Source: JAJEBT01 sp965214975 (GTDB lineage Bacteria > Pseudomonadota > Alphaproteobacteria > MPNO01 > UBA830). Taken from it: DNA of 64,000 nucleotides. This document shows positions 1 to 7,568 of this stretch, piece after piece. The stretch is taken from assembly GCA_965214975.1 (NCBI GenBank), contig OZ244055.1:3348001-3412000 (forward strand), read 5' to 3'. Below the pieces are notes generated by a model, which saw only the letters and a list, made by a program, of their open reading frames with translations, was not told the origin of the DNA and made no database searches. The position numbers and the translations under genes were made by a program. Position 1 is the stretch's first letter, and every line of letters starts with the position of its first letter.

Positions 1-205
1 GCGTCTCGAAGGTGGTCCACGCCTCTCCCCGTCGCGCGCGGTGGCCGGAGATCCGCGCCGCCATCTCGTCGTCGTCGGCGGACGCGGTGGCGACGTACAC
101 CGGAGCGAGCCCGCTCTCCAGCACCAGGGATTCCGCGTGGAGGCTTTTTCCGGAGGCGGCGCCGCCGAGAACCAGGGTGGCCGGCGGCAGCGGTTTCCCC
201 GTCAC
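1..205 (-). CDS. cobU: Adenosylcobinamide kinase/guanylyltransferase, N-terminal fragment
   Basis: Only the first 68 codons are inside the window; the gene runs off the left edge. CobU/CobP phosphorylates adenosylcobinamide and then transfers GMP to it during assembly of the cobalamin nucleotide loop. The sequence shows a P-loop GGAASGKS at residues 14-21, then YVATASADDDEM and HRARRG, in the order expected for the N-terminal half of this family. The start is GTG at 205, the first in-frame start after an upstream stop. It lies 9 bases downstream of a small membrane ORF and is probably co-transcribed with it. No other cobalamin gene is visible here, so the rest of any cob cluster would lie to the left. 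Confidence 0.85.
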   Translation of the reverse strand, partial: MTGKPLPPATLVLGGAASGKSLHAESLVLESGLAPVYVATASADDDEMAARISGHRARRGEAWTTFET

Positions 206-214
206 GGCGCCGGC

Positions 215-487
215 CTAGACGAGCAGGACGACCAGCGCGAGGCCGACGGCGAAGCCGGGAAACCCTCCCGGCCCCGGAAACGGTTTCCGCCCCCGGAGCT
301 TGTTGCGGATGGCCTCGACCCGGACTCGGCCGGGATCGCCGTGCCTGCGTCCCGCCCGGCGTTCCCGCCACGGAATCCGGATCGCGCCGCCCGCCGGGAC
401 TCCGCCCGCGACGACCGGAAGCGCGTGCCACGGCACGCCGAGCGCGAGACCCGGCAGCGCGGCGGCGGCGACGGGGAACCAGCTCAT
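215..487 (-). CDS. Small hypothetical membrane protein (90 aa)
   Basis: Unrecognised protein with a hydrophobic N-terminal segment (about residues 3-30), a basic central part rich in Arg and Gly, and a hydrophobic C-terminal end (about residues 76-90), so one or two membrane passes are likely. Its ATG overlaps the TGA of the upstream acyl-CoA ligase gene in an ATGA arrangement, which suggests translational coupling and is the main reason to think it is real. It ends 9 bases before the partial cobU. No function can be assigned from the sequence. It could still be a spurious ORF, because GC-rich DNA opens many frames. Confidence 0.5.
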   Translation of the reverse strand: MSWFPVAAAALPGLALGVPWHALPVVAGGVPAGGAIRIPWRERRAGRRHGDPGRVRVEAIRNKLRGRKPFPGPGGFPGFAVGLALVVLLV

Positions 488-2148
488 TTTCCGGGGATTG
501 CCGGCGCGCCTTCGCCGTCCGCGGGCGGCTGGCGGTTGGCGAACCTCTTGCGCAGTTCCATCTTGAGAAGCTTTCCGGTCGCGGTGTGCGGCAGCTCGTC
601 GACGAACACCACGTCGTCGGGAATCCACCACTTGGCGACCTTGCCCTCGAAACACGACAGCAGCTCCTCCCTCGACACCTCGGAGCCATCGTTCCGGACC
701 GCGAGCAGGAGCGGCCTCTCGTCCCATTTCGGATGCGCCACCCCGATGACGGCGGCCTCGAAGACATCCGGATGCCCCACCGCGATGTTCTCGAGATCGA
801 TCGAGCTGATCCATTCCCCGCCCGACTTGATGACGTCCTTCGAGCGGTCGGTGACATGGACGTAGCCGTCCTCGTCGATCGTGCAGATGTCGCCGGTCAG
901 GAACCATCCGCCGGCGTCGTGGCTGTCGCCGTCGCTCCTGAAATAGGCGCTGCACACCCAGAGGCCGCGCACCTTCATCTCGCCGAAGGCGGTGCCGTCC
1001 CAGGCCAGTTCGCGGTCGTCGTCGTCAACGATCTTCAGGTCGACGCCGAAGCAGGGCCGGCCCTGCTTGACCTGGCGGTCGTGGCGCTCCTCGTCGGTCT
1101 CGCCCTCCATGCCGTTCTTGGCGGCGTTGATGGTGGCGATCGGCGACATCTCGGTCATGCCCCAGGCGTGGAGAACGCGCACGCCGTGCCTCTGTTCCAT
1201 CGCCACGCTCATGGCGCGCGGCACCGCCGAGCCGCCGATGACGCAGCGCTCCAGGCATTCGAGTCCGCCTCCGGTCCGCTCGAGATGCTCGAGCACCCCG
1301 AGCCAGACCGTGGGCACCCCGGCGGACAGGGTGACGCGTTCGGAATTGATCAGGTCGCACAGGCTCTTGCCGTCGAGATGCCTGCCGGGCAGGACGAACT
1401 TGGCGCCGACCATGGTCGCGGCGTACGGGAACCCCCAGGCGTTGACGTGGAACATGGGCACGGCCGGCATCACCGAGTCGCGGGCCGAGAAGGCGATGAG
1501 GTCGGGGGCAACGGTCGCCATGGCGTGGAGGACGGTCGAGCGGTGGGTGTACAGGACGCCCTTCGGGTTGCCGGTGGTGCCCGAGCTGTAGCACATGGAG
1601 GACGCGGTCCCCTCGTCGAGCGCCGGCCATTCGTAGTCGTCGTCCCGGGCGGCCATCAGGGTCTCGTAGCAGTGGACGCCGGGCAGCGACGTGTCCGGCA
1701 TGTGCACCTCGTCGGCCATGGCGACGAACGCCTTGACCGACGTCAGCCGGGGCGCGATCTCCTCCAGGATCCCGACGAAATCGGTGTCGAAGAAAATCGC
1801 CGAATCCTCGGCGTGGTTCACGATGTAGGCGATCTGGGCGGTGAAGAGGCGGGGGTTGACGACGTGGCAGACCGCGCCCATTCCGGACACGCCGTAATAG
1901 AGTTCGTAGTGGCGGTGGCCGTTCCAGGCCAGCGTCGCCACCCGGTCTCCCTCGCCGACGCCGAGCGCCGCGAGAACCTTCGCGAGCCGCTTCGCGCGCG
2001 ACCGCGCCTCGGCATAGCCGTAGCGGTGGAAAGCCCCGTCGGGCAGGCGGGAGACGATCTCCGTGGTTCCGTGGAACTTCGCCGCATGGTCCAGGATCGA
2101 GGAAACCAGAAGCGGCTGCTTCATCATCAGGCCGAGCATGGGCGGCAC
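484..2148 (-). CDS. AMP-forming acyl-CoA synthetase (fatty-acid--CoA ligase family)
   Basis: Activates a carboxylic acid to its CoA thioester through an acyl-AMP intermediate. The 554-residue protein has the AMP-binding signature YSSGTTGNPKG at about residues 187-197, the adenylate motif HAWGMTEMSP near 327-336, the hinge region WFLTGD and DRSKDVIKSGGEWIS near 415-448, and the C-terminal lysine context TATGKLLKMELR. The N-terminus (PLLVSSILDHAAKFHG) resembles the medium/long-chain and methylmercaptopropionate-type ligases; the exact substrate cannot be read from the sequence. The gene is divergent from a beta-oxidation-like set starting at 2231, so it may supply acyl-CoA to those enzymes. The next gene on this strand overlaps its stop codon. 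Confidence 0.9.
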   Translation of the reverse strand: MPPMLGLMMKQPLLVSSILDHAAKFHGTTEIVSRLPDGAFHRYGYAEARSRAKRLAKVLAALGVGEGDRVATLAWNGHRHYELYYGVSGMGAVCHVVNPRLFTAQIAYIVNHAEDSAIFFDTDFVGILEEIAPRLTSVKAFVAMADEVHMPDTSLPGVHCYETLMAARDDDYEWPALDEGTASSMCYSSGTTGNPKGVLYTHRSTVLHAMATVAPDLIAFSARDSVMPAVPMFHVNAWGFPYAATMVGAKFVLPGRHLDGKSLCDLINSERVTLSAGVPTVWLGVLEHLERTGGGLECLERCVIGGSAVPRAMSVAMEQRHGVRVLHAWGMTEMSPIATINAAKNGMEGETDEERHDRQVKQGRPCFGVDLKIVDDDDRELAWDGTAFGEMKVRGLWVCSAYFRSDGDSHDAGGWFLTGDICTIDEDGYVHVTDRSKDVIKSGGEWISSIDLENIAVGHPDVFEAAVIGVAHPKWDERPLLLAVRNDGSEVSREELLSCFEGKVAKWWIPDDVVFVDELPHTATGKLLKMELRKRFANRQPPADGEGAPAIPGK

Positions 2149-2230
2149 TCCGTTGCACGCTGTCCCGTTCGTCTGTAAACACGGAACCTATAGCCGGGTC
2201 CGTCCGGCGGCAACGAACCTGGAGCGGATC

Positions 2231-3034
2231 TTGGCACATCCCGAACCTGCGTTCGAGACGCTCGGCTTCGAGGCTGCGGACGGCGTCGCGCGCGTCACGC
2301 TCCGCCGTCCCGAGGCCGCGAACGCGCTGACGCCGCTCATGTGCCTCGAGCTGTCCGAGGCCGCGGCGCAGTGCGACGAGCGCGACGACATCCGCGCGGT
2401 GATCCTCGAGGGCGCCGGCGGGATGTTCTCGGCCGGCGGCGACCTCAAGTTCTTCTCGTCCGCGGGCGACGGCCTCGGCGCGGCGATCAGGACCATGACC
2501 GCGGACCTGCATGCCGCGGTTTCGCGGCTGTCCCGGATGGACGCGCCGGTGGTCTGCGCCGTCCGCGGCGTGGCGGCCGGGGCGGGGCTCGGGCTTGCCG
2601 CGGCCTGCGATTTCACGGTGGCGGCGGACTCGGCGCGCTTCACCCTCGCCTACACCGCGGCCGGCCTTTCGCCCGACGGCAGCTCGACCTGGTTTCTTCC
2701 GCGCCTCGTCGGCCTGCGCCGCGCCCGCGAGCTCATGCTCACGAACCGGACGCTGTCGGCGGACGAGGCCCGGGACATCGGCCTCGTGGACGCGGTCGTT
2801 CCCGAGGACGGTCTGGCGGCGGAGGTTTCCGAACGGGCGCGGGCGTTCGCCGACGGCCCGACCCGGGCCTACGGCGCGGTCAAGCGCCTCCTGCAGGACA
2901 GCATGACGAACGGGCTCGAGACGCAGATGGAACGCGAGACCCGCACGATCGCGGAACTCTCGGGAAGCGCGGATGCCCGAGAAGGCATCGCGGCCTTCGT
3001 CGCCAAGCGCAGGCCGGTGTTCACCGGAACATGA
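2231..3034 (+). CDS. Enoyl-CoA hydratase/isomerase family protein (PaaG-like)
   Basis: Crotonase-fold enzyme of about 267 residues acting on an acyl-CoA. Oxyanion-hole segments are FSAGGDLK (about 66-73) and GVAAGAGLGLAAACD (about 113-127). The two glutamates of classical enoyl-CoA hydratase are absent; instead there is an Asp in GLSPDGSSTW, the pattern of PaaG-type isomerases, so double-bond isomerisation is as likely as hydration. I chose TTG at 2231 because GGAG lies six bases upstream and the family's N-terminus begins there; the open frame extends further upstream to 2063, into the divergent ligase. The TGA overlaps the ATG of the dehalogenase gene (ATGA at 3031-3034), indicating coupled translation. 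First gene of a four-gene plus-strand set. Confidence 0.85.
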   Translation: MAHPEPAFETLGFEAADGVARVTLRRPEAANALTPLMCLELSEAAAQCDERDDIRAVILEGAGGMFSAGGDLKFFSSAGDGLGAAIRTMTADLHAAVSRLSRMDAPVVCAVRGVAAGAGLGLAAACDFTVAADSARFTLAYTAAGLSPDGSSTWFLPRLVGLRRARELMLTNRTLSADEARDIGLVDAVVPEDGLAAEVSERARAFADGPTRAYGAVKRLLQDSMTNGLETQMERETRTIAELSGSADAREGIAAFVAKRRPVFTGT

Positions 3035-3894
3035 CCCCGGTGCCGAAGCGCACCGCCGTCGTCAACGGGCGGCGCATGGCCTGGGTCGAGACCGGATCCG
3101 GCGATCCGATCGTGTTCCTGCACGGCAATCCGACGTCGTCCTACCTGTGGCGCAACGTGATCCCGCACGTCGCCGGCATGGGCCGCTGCATCGCGCCCGA
3201 CCTGATCGGGATGGGCGATTCCGGGAAGCTCGACCCCGGGGAGGGCTACCGGTTCGTCGATCACCGCGCGTATCTCGACGCCCTGCTCGACCGTCTGGGC
3301 GTCGACCGGAACGTGGTTCTCGTCGTCCACGACTGGGGCTCGGCACTGGGCTTCGACTGGGCCAGCCGCAACCGCGAACGCGTCCGCGGCATCGCCTACA
3401 TGGAAGGGATCGTCCGGCCGCTCCTCTCGTGGGACGAGTGGCCCGAGCCGTCGCGGCCGGTCTTCCAGGGCCTGCGCTCGCCGGCCGGAGAGAAGATGGC
3501 GCTCGAACGCAACCTGTTCGTGGAGCGCATCCTGCCGGGATCGATCCTGCGCGATCTGACGGAAGAGGAGATGGCGGAGTACCGCCGGCCCTTTCTCGAG
3601 GCCGGGGAGAGTCGCCGCCCGACGCTGGCCTGGCCGCGGGAGCTGCCGATCGACGGCGAGCCGGCCGACGTCGTGGAGATCGTGCGGTCCTACGCCGAGT
3701 GGCTGTCGTCCTCGCCGGTGCCGAAGCTGTTCGTCAACGCCGAGCCGGGCGCGATTCTCGTCGGCGCGGTGCGGGAGTTCTGCCGGTCCTGGCCAAACCA
3801 GACCGAGGTGACGGTGCCGGGCGTGCATTTCGTCCAGGAGGATTCCGCGGACGAGATCGGCGCCGCCCTCGCCGCCTGGATGCCGCGGCCGTGA
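3031..3894 (+). CDS. dhaA: Haloalkane dehalogenase, subfamily II-like
   Basis: Alpha/beta hydrolase of 287 residues predicted to replace halide by hydroxyl on a haloalkane. The full catalytic set is visible: nucleophile Asp with halide-binding Trp in VVHDWGSALGFDW (D about 101), halide-binding Asn in HGNPTSSYLWR (N about 33), acid Glu in YMEGIVRP (about 125), and His in GVHFVQEDS (about 267). The Glu after strand 6 and WDEWPE nearby resemble DhaA/LinB-type enzymes. No signal peptide, so cytoplasmic. It overlaps the preceding crotonase gene by four bases and is followed 58 bases later by an acyl-CoA dehydrogenase. Some family members act on natural or unknown substrates, so the true halogenated substrate is open. 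Confidence 0.9.
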   Translation: MTPVPKRTAVVNGRRMAWVETGSGDPIVFLHGNPTSSYLWRNVIPHVAGMGRCIAPDLIGMGDSGKLDPGEGYRFVDHRAYLDALLDRLGVDRNVVLVVHDWGSALGFDWASRNRERVRGIAYMEGIVRPLLSWDEWPEPSRPVFQGLRSPAGEKMALERNLFVERILPGSILRDLTEEEMAEYRRPFLEAGESRRPTLAWPRELPIDGEPADVVEIVRSYAEWLSSSPVPKLFVNAEPGAILVGAVREFCRSWPNQTEVTVPGVHFVQEDSADEIGAALAAWMPRP

Positions 3895-3952
3895 GCCCGA
3901 GGGGTTTCGGGCCGGGCGCCGCGGCGGGCACTTCCTCGACGCGGGGCGGGTC

Positions 3953-5152
3953 ATGGACTTCTCCCTGACACCCGGGGTCGAGGACTTCCGCCGCCGCGTC
4001 CGGGAGTTCGTCGACTCCAGAATCCTCCCCCTGGAGTCGGACCGCGCGAACTACGACGAGCACGACAACATCGCCGCCGGCGTGCTCGAGGAGGTTCGGG
4101 CCGAGGTCAAGGCCGCCGGGCTGTGGGCGTTGCAGATGCCGGTCGAACGCGGGGGGCAGGGCCTTCCGGTCGCCGGTATGGCGCCGTGCTACGAGGAGAT
4201 GAACCGGTCGATCTTCGGGCCGGTGTGCTTCAACTCCGCGGCGCCGGACGACGGCAACATGATCGTGCTGAACAGGATCGCGACCGAGGCCCAGAAGGAG
4301 CGCTGGCTCCAGCCGATCGTCGACGGCGCCGTGCGCTCGTCGTTCGCCATGACCGAGCCGGCTCCGGGCTCCGGATCGGATCCCTCGATGATGCTGACCA
4401 CGGCGGAGAGGAGGGGCGGCGCCTGGGTCGTCAACGGCCGCAAGTGGTTCATCACCGGGGCGGGCGAGGCGCGGCACTTCATTCTTGTCGCGCGGACCTC
4501 CGACGACGCGCGCAAGGGGCTGACCGCTTTCCTGTTCGACGCGGACCAGCCCGGCTGGGAGATCGTCCGCCGGATCCCGATCATGGGCCCCGAGGAGCAT
4601 GGCGGCCATTGCGAGATCCGCTTCGACGGCCTGGAGATCCCCGACGAGAACCGCCTGCTCGAGGTCGGCGACGGCCTCAAGGTCACCCAGATCCGGCTCG
4701 GAACGGCACGGCTGACCCATTGCATGCGCTGGACCGGGCTCGCCAAGCGGGCGCTCGAGGAGTGCTTCGACTACGTCCGCGAGCGCGAGGCCTTCGGCGA
4801 GACCCTGGCCCGGCACGAGGGCGTGCAGTGGCTCCTCGGCGAGGCCGCGATGGAGATCGAGATCGGGCGCCTGCTCACCATGCGCGCCGCGGTCCGCCTC
4901 GACGGCGGGGATTTCGCGCGCAAGGAGGTCTCGATGGCGAAGATCGCGGTCTCGGAGACGCTGCACAAGGCGGTCGACACCGCGATCCAGCTGCGGGGCG
5001 CGCGCGGCTATTCCAGGGACACGCCGCTCGAATGGATGTATCGCTACGCGCGCCAGGCACGGCTCGTGGACGGTTCGTCCGAGACCCACAAGATGGTGCT
5101 CTCGCGCCTGCTGCTGGAGGAGGGGATCGATTTCTGGAGCTGGGACGGATGA
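3953..5152 (+). CDS. Acyl-CoA dehydrogenase (FAD-dependent)
   Basis: 399-residue flavoprotein oxidising an acyl-CoA to the enoyl-CoA, passing electrons to electron-transfer flavoprotein. FAD/substrate motifs are FAMTEPAPGSGSDPSMM and NGRKWFITGAGEA in the middle domain, with the C-terminal helical domain containing QLRGARGYSRDTPLEWMYR. The usual YEG catalytic segment near the C-terminus reads VDGSSETHK, so the base would be an Asp; this is a feature I associate with ACAD10/11-like members. ATG at 3953 is the first good start. The gene sits with a crotonase and a dehalogenase, and its TGA overlaps the ATG of the DUF3047 gene (5149-5152). Confidence 0.9.
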   Translation: MDFSLTPGVEDFRRRVREFVDSRILPLESDRANYDEHDNIAAGVLEEVRAEVKAAGLWALQMPVERGGQGLPVAGMAPCYEEMNRSIFGPVCFNSAAPDDGNMIVLNRIATEAQKERWLQPIVDGAVRSSFAMTEPAPGSGSDPSMMLTTAERRGGAWVVNGRKWFITGAGEARHFILVARTSDDARKGLTAFLFDADQPGWEIVRRIPIMGPEEHGGHCEIRFDGLEIPDENRLLEVGDGLKVTQIRLGTARLTHCMRWTGLAKRALEECFDYVREREAFGETLARHEGVQWLLGEAAMEIEIGRLLTMRAAVRLDGGDFARKEVSMAKIAVSETLHKAVDTAIQLRGARGYSRDTPLEWMYRYARQARLVDGSSETHKMVLSRLLLEEGIDFWSWDG

Positions 5153-5799
5153 TGCGGGGTTCGGCGGGGACGGCGGCGCTGGCCGCGCTCGCCGCGGCTT
5201 CGGCCGCGGCGTCCGAGCCGCTCGTGGTCGGGCGCTTCTCCTCCGGCGATCTTTCGGGCTGGGAGGCCAAGGTCTTCGAGGGCGAGACGTCCTACCGCCT
5301 GGTCGACGGCGACGAGGGCAAGGTTCTCGCGGCCGAGAGCGAAGCGAGCGCCTCGGGCCTGGTCCTGGAGCGGACCGTCGATCTCGCCGCGACGCCGGTG
5401 CTGTCGTGGCGCTGGAAGATCTCCGCGCCCGTCGACCCGCCGGACGAGATGACCAGGGAGGGTGACGACTTCGCCGCCCGGGTGTACTTCGTCACACCCG
5501 GAAAGGGGCTGTTTTCGCTTCCGAAGTCGATTTCCTACGTGTGGGCGAGCCGCCAGCCGGTCGGTTCCTCGTGGCCCAACCCGTACACCGATCACGTCCG
5601 CATGGTCGCGGTGGACTCGGGGCCGCGCCATGCCGGGGAGTGGCGGAGTCACCGCCGCAATCTGCGCGAGGACTTCCGGGCTCTCTTCGGGCGCGACATC
5701 GAGGAGATCACCCACGTCGCCATCATGACCGACACCGACAACAGCGGGGGGTCGGCGCGGAGCTGGTACGGCGACATCGGTTTCGAGCCCGCCGACTGA
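5149..5799 (+). CDS. DUF3047 family exported protein
   Basis: 216-residue protein of unknown function with an Ala-rich N-terminal stretch (about residues 5-24) that looks like a cleavable signal peptide ending near ASA-AASEP, so probably periplasmic. The rest matches the DUF3047 pattern: SWRWKI near the middle, then YVWASRQP, SWPNPYTDHV and MTDTDNSGGSARSWYGDI at the C-terminus. The repeated Trp and Asp-rich turns suggest a beta-sandwich ligand-binding fold, which is inference. It overlaps the acyl-CoA dehydrogenase gene by four bases (ATGA) and ends the plus-strand operon, converging on leuB. Two adjacent ATG codons exist (5149 and 5152); the first is in the overlap. Confidence 0.8.
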   Translation: MMRGSAGTAALAALAAASAAASEPLVVGRFSSGDLSGWEAKVFEGETSYRLVDGDEGKVLAAESEASASGLVLERTVDLAATPVLSWRWKISAPVDPPDEMTREGDDFAARVYFVTPGKGLFSLPKSISYVWASRQPVGSSWPNPYTDHVRMVAVDSGPRHAGEWRSHRRNLREDFRALFGRDIEEITHVAIMTDTDNSGGSARSWYGDIGFEPAD

Positions 5800-5816
5800 C
5801 GGCCGGTCAGGCGGCG
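5790..5816. terminator. Hairpin between convergent DUF3047 gene and leuB
   Basis: CGCCGACTGAC at 5790-5800 pairs with GTCAGGCGGCG at 5806-5816 with a single mismatch, leaving a 5-base loop. It spans both stop codons of the convergent genes and could terminate transcription in both directions. No T-run follows on either strand, so termination activity is only a suggestion. Confidence 0.35.
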
Positions 5817-6919
5817 AGGCGGTCGAGCTCCTCGACGATTGCGGCACCCATCCGCGAGCAGGAAACCGGCTCGGTTCCCTCGCCCGAGAGGTCGCCGGTG
5901 CGGTGGCCGGCGTCGAGCGCGTTGCGCACCGCCCGTTCCACGAGGTCGGCGTCCTCGGCCAGGTCGAAGGAATAGCGCAGCATCATGGCGTAGGACTGGA
6001 TCATCGCCAGCGGGTTGGCCCTGTCCTGCCCGGCGATGTCGGGCGCCGAGCCGTGCACCGGCTCGTAGAGCGCGCGGCGGCGGCCGGATCCGTCGACCGG
6101 CCCGAGCGACGCGGACGGCAGCATGCCGAGCGAGCCGGTCAGCATGGACGCCACGTCCGAAAGCATGTCGCCGAACAGGTTGTCGGTGACGATGACGTCG
6201 AACTGGCCGGGGTCGCGGACGAGCTGCATGCCGCAATTGTCGGCGAGCATGTGGGAAAGCTCGATGTCGGGGAACTCGTTGTCGCGGACCCATTGGGCTT
6301 CCTGCCGCCACAGCACGCCGGATTCCATGACGTTGCTTTTCTCGGTCGAGCAGACGCGGCCGCCGCGCTTGCGCGCGAGGTCGAACGCCGCCCTGCACAC
6401 GCGGCGGATCTCCTCGGTCGTGTAGACCTGCGTGTTGACGCCGCGGCGCTGACCGTCGGGAAGTTCCTCGATGCCGCGGGGCTCGCCGAAATACACGCCG
6501 CCCGTGAGTTCGCGCACGATCAGCATGTCGAGCCCGGCCACCAGCTCGCGCTTGAGCGGGGAGGCGTCGGCGAGCGCGTCGAAACAGATGGCGGGGCGCA
6601 GGTTGGCGAACAGGTCCAGATCCTTGCGCAGCCGCAGGAGCCCGGCCTCGGGCCGGACATCGTAGCCGACGTTGTCCCATCCGGGGCCGCCGACCGCGCC
6701 AAACAGGATCGCGTCCGCGTCGAGCGCGGTCTGCATGGTGGCGTCGGTGATCGCCACGCCGTGGGCGTCGTGGGCCGCGCCGCCGACCAGATCCTCGGCG
6801 ACGTCGAACGAGACGTGGCGCCGACGGTCCATCCACTCGATCAGGCGGCGGACCTCGGCCATCACCTCCGGGCCGATGCCGTCGCCCGGCAGCATCAGGA
6901 CTTTCCTGTTCGAGGCCAT
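5807..6919 (-). CDS. leuB: 3-isopropylmalate dehydrogenase
   Basis: NAD-dependent oxidative decarboxylation of 3-isopropylmalate, the third step of leucine biosynthesis from 2-isopropylmalate. The 370-residue protein begins NRKVLMLPGDGIGPEVM, and carries ELTGGVYFGEPRG, the active-site region STEKSNVMESGVLWR, the metal-binding TDNLFGDMLSD and the nucleotide-binding EPVHGSAPDIAGQDRANP. ATG at 6919 is chosen because the family's N-terminus starts there; the open frame upstream merely overlaps leuD in another frame. It is last in the leuC-leuD-leuB run and lies 26 bases after leuD. Confidence 0.97.
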   Translation of the reverse strand: MASNRKVLMLPGDGIGPEVMAEVRRLIEWMDRRRHVSFDVAEDLVGGAAHDAHGVAITDATMQTALDADAILFGAVGGPGWDNVGYDVRPEAGLLRLRKDLDLFANLRPAICFDALADASPLKRELVAGLDMLIVRELTGGVYFGEPRGIEELPDGQRRGVNTQVYTTEEIRRVCRAAFDLARKRGGRVCSTEKSNVMESGVLWRQEAQWVRDNEFPDIELSHMLADNCGMQLVRDPGQFDVIVTDNLFGDMLSDVASMLTGSLGMLPSASLGPVDGSGRRRALYEPVHGSAPDIAGQDRANPLAMIQSYAMMLRYSFDLAEDADLVERAVRNALDAGHRTGDLSGEGTEPVSCSRMGAAIVEELDRLAA

Positions 6920-6945
6920 CACTCCCGTTCCCGCCGGGGCGCCAG

Positions 6946-7566
6946 TCAGACCCGCGCCCCGGAAAGCCACGGCATCGTCCGCTTGCGGCGTTCCTCGAAC
7001 GCCGCGATGCCGGCTTCCGACCGCAGCGTGATCCCGATGTCGTCGAGTCCCTCGAGCAGGCAGTGCTTGCGGAACGGGTCGATCTCGAACGGGATCTCCT
7101 CGCCGTCGGGCCGGACGATCCTCTGGTTCCCGAGATCGACCGTCAGCCACGCGTTGCCGCCCTTGGAGGCGTCTTCGAGAAGGGCGTCGCGCCGTTCCGG
7201 GGCGACGGCGACGAGCAGGATCCCGTTCTTCGCCGAGTTGTTGAAGAAGATGTCGGCGAAGGAGGTCGAGACGATGCACCGGATCCCGAAATCCTTGAGC
7301 GCCCAGGGTGCGTGCTCGCGCGACGAGCCGCAGCCGAAGTTGTCCCCCGCCACCAGGATCTCCGCGTTCCGGTAGGCCGGCCGGTTCAGCACGAAATCCG
7401 GATCCTCCGAGCCGTCCTCGCGGTAGCGCACGTCGTTGAACAGGTTCGCGCCGAGGCCGGTGCGCTTCACGGTCTTGAGAAACCGTGCCGGAATGATGCG
7501 GTCGGTGTCGATGTTGTGGTCGGGCATCGGCGCCGCGACGCCTTCGAGAGTGGTGAACCTGTCCAT
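6946..7566 (-). CDS. leuD: 3-isopropylmalate dehydratase small subunit
   Basis: Small subunit of isopropylmalate isomerase, working with LeuC to move the hydroxyl of 2-isopropylmalate through a dehydrated intermediate. 206 residues with the swivel-domain signatures NIDTDRIIPARFLK, GDNFGCGSSREHAPWAL and FADIFFNNSAKNGIL, at the expected family length. ATG at 7566 is two bases downstream of the leuC stop, consistent with tight co-translation. The pair is required together for leucine synthesis. Confidence 0.97.
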   Translation of the reverse strand: MDRFTTLEGVAAPMPDHNIDTDRIIPARFLKTVKRTGLGANLFNDVRYREDGSEDPDFVLNRPAYRNAEILVAGDNFGCGSSREHAPWALKDFGIRCIVSTSFADIFFNNSAKNGILLVAVAPERRDALLEDASKGGNAWLTVDLGNQRIVRPDGEEIPFEIDPFRKHCLLEGLDDIGITLRSEAGIAAFEERRKRTMPWLSGARV

Positions 7567-7568
7567 GG

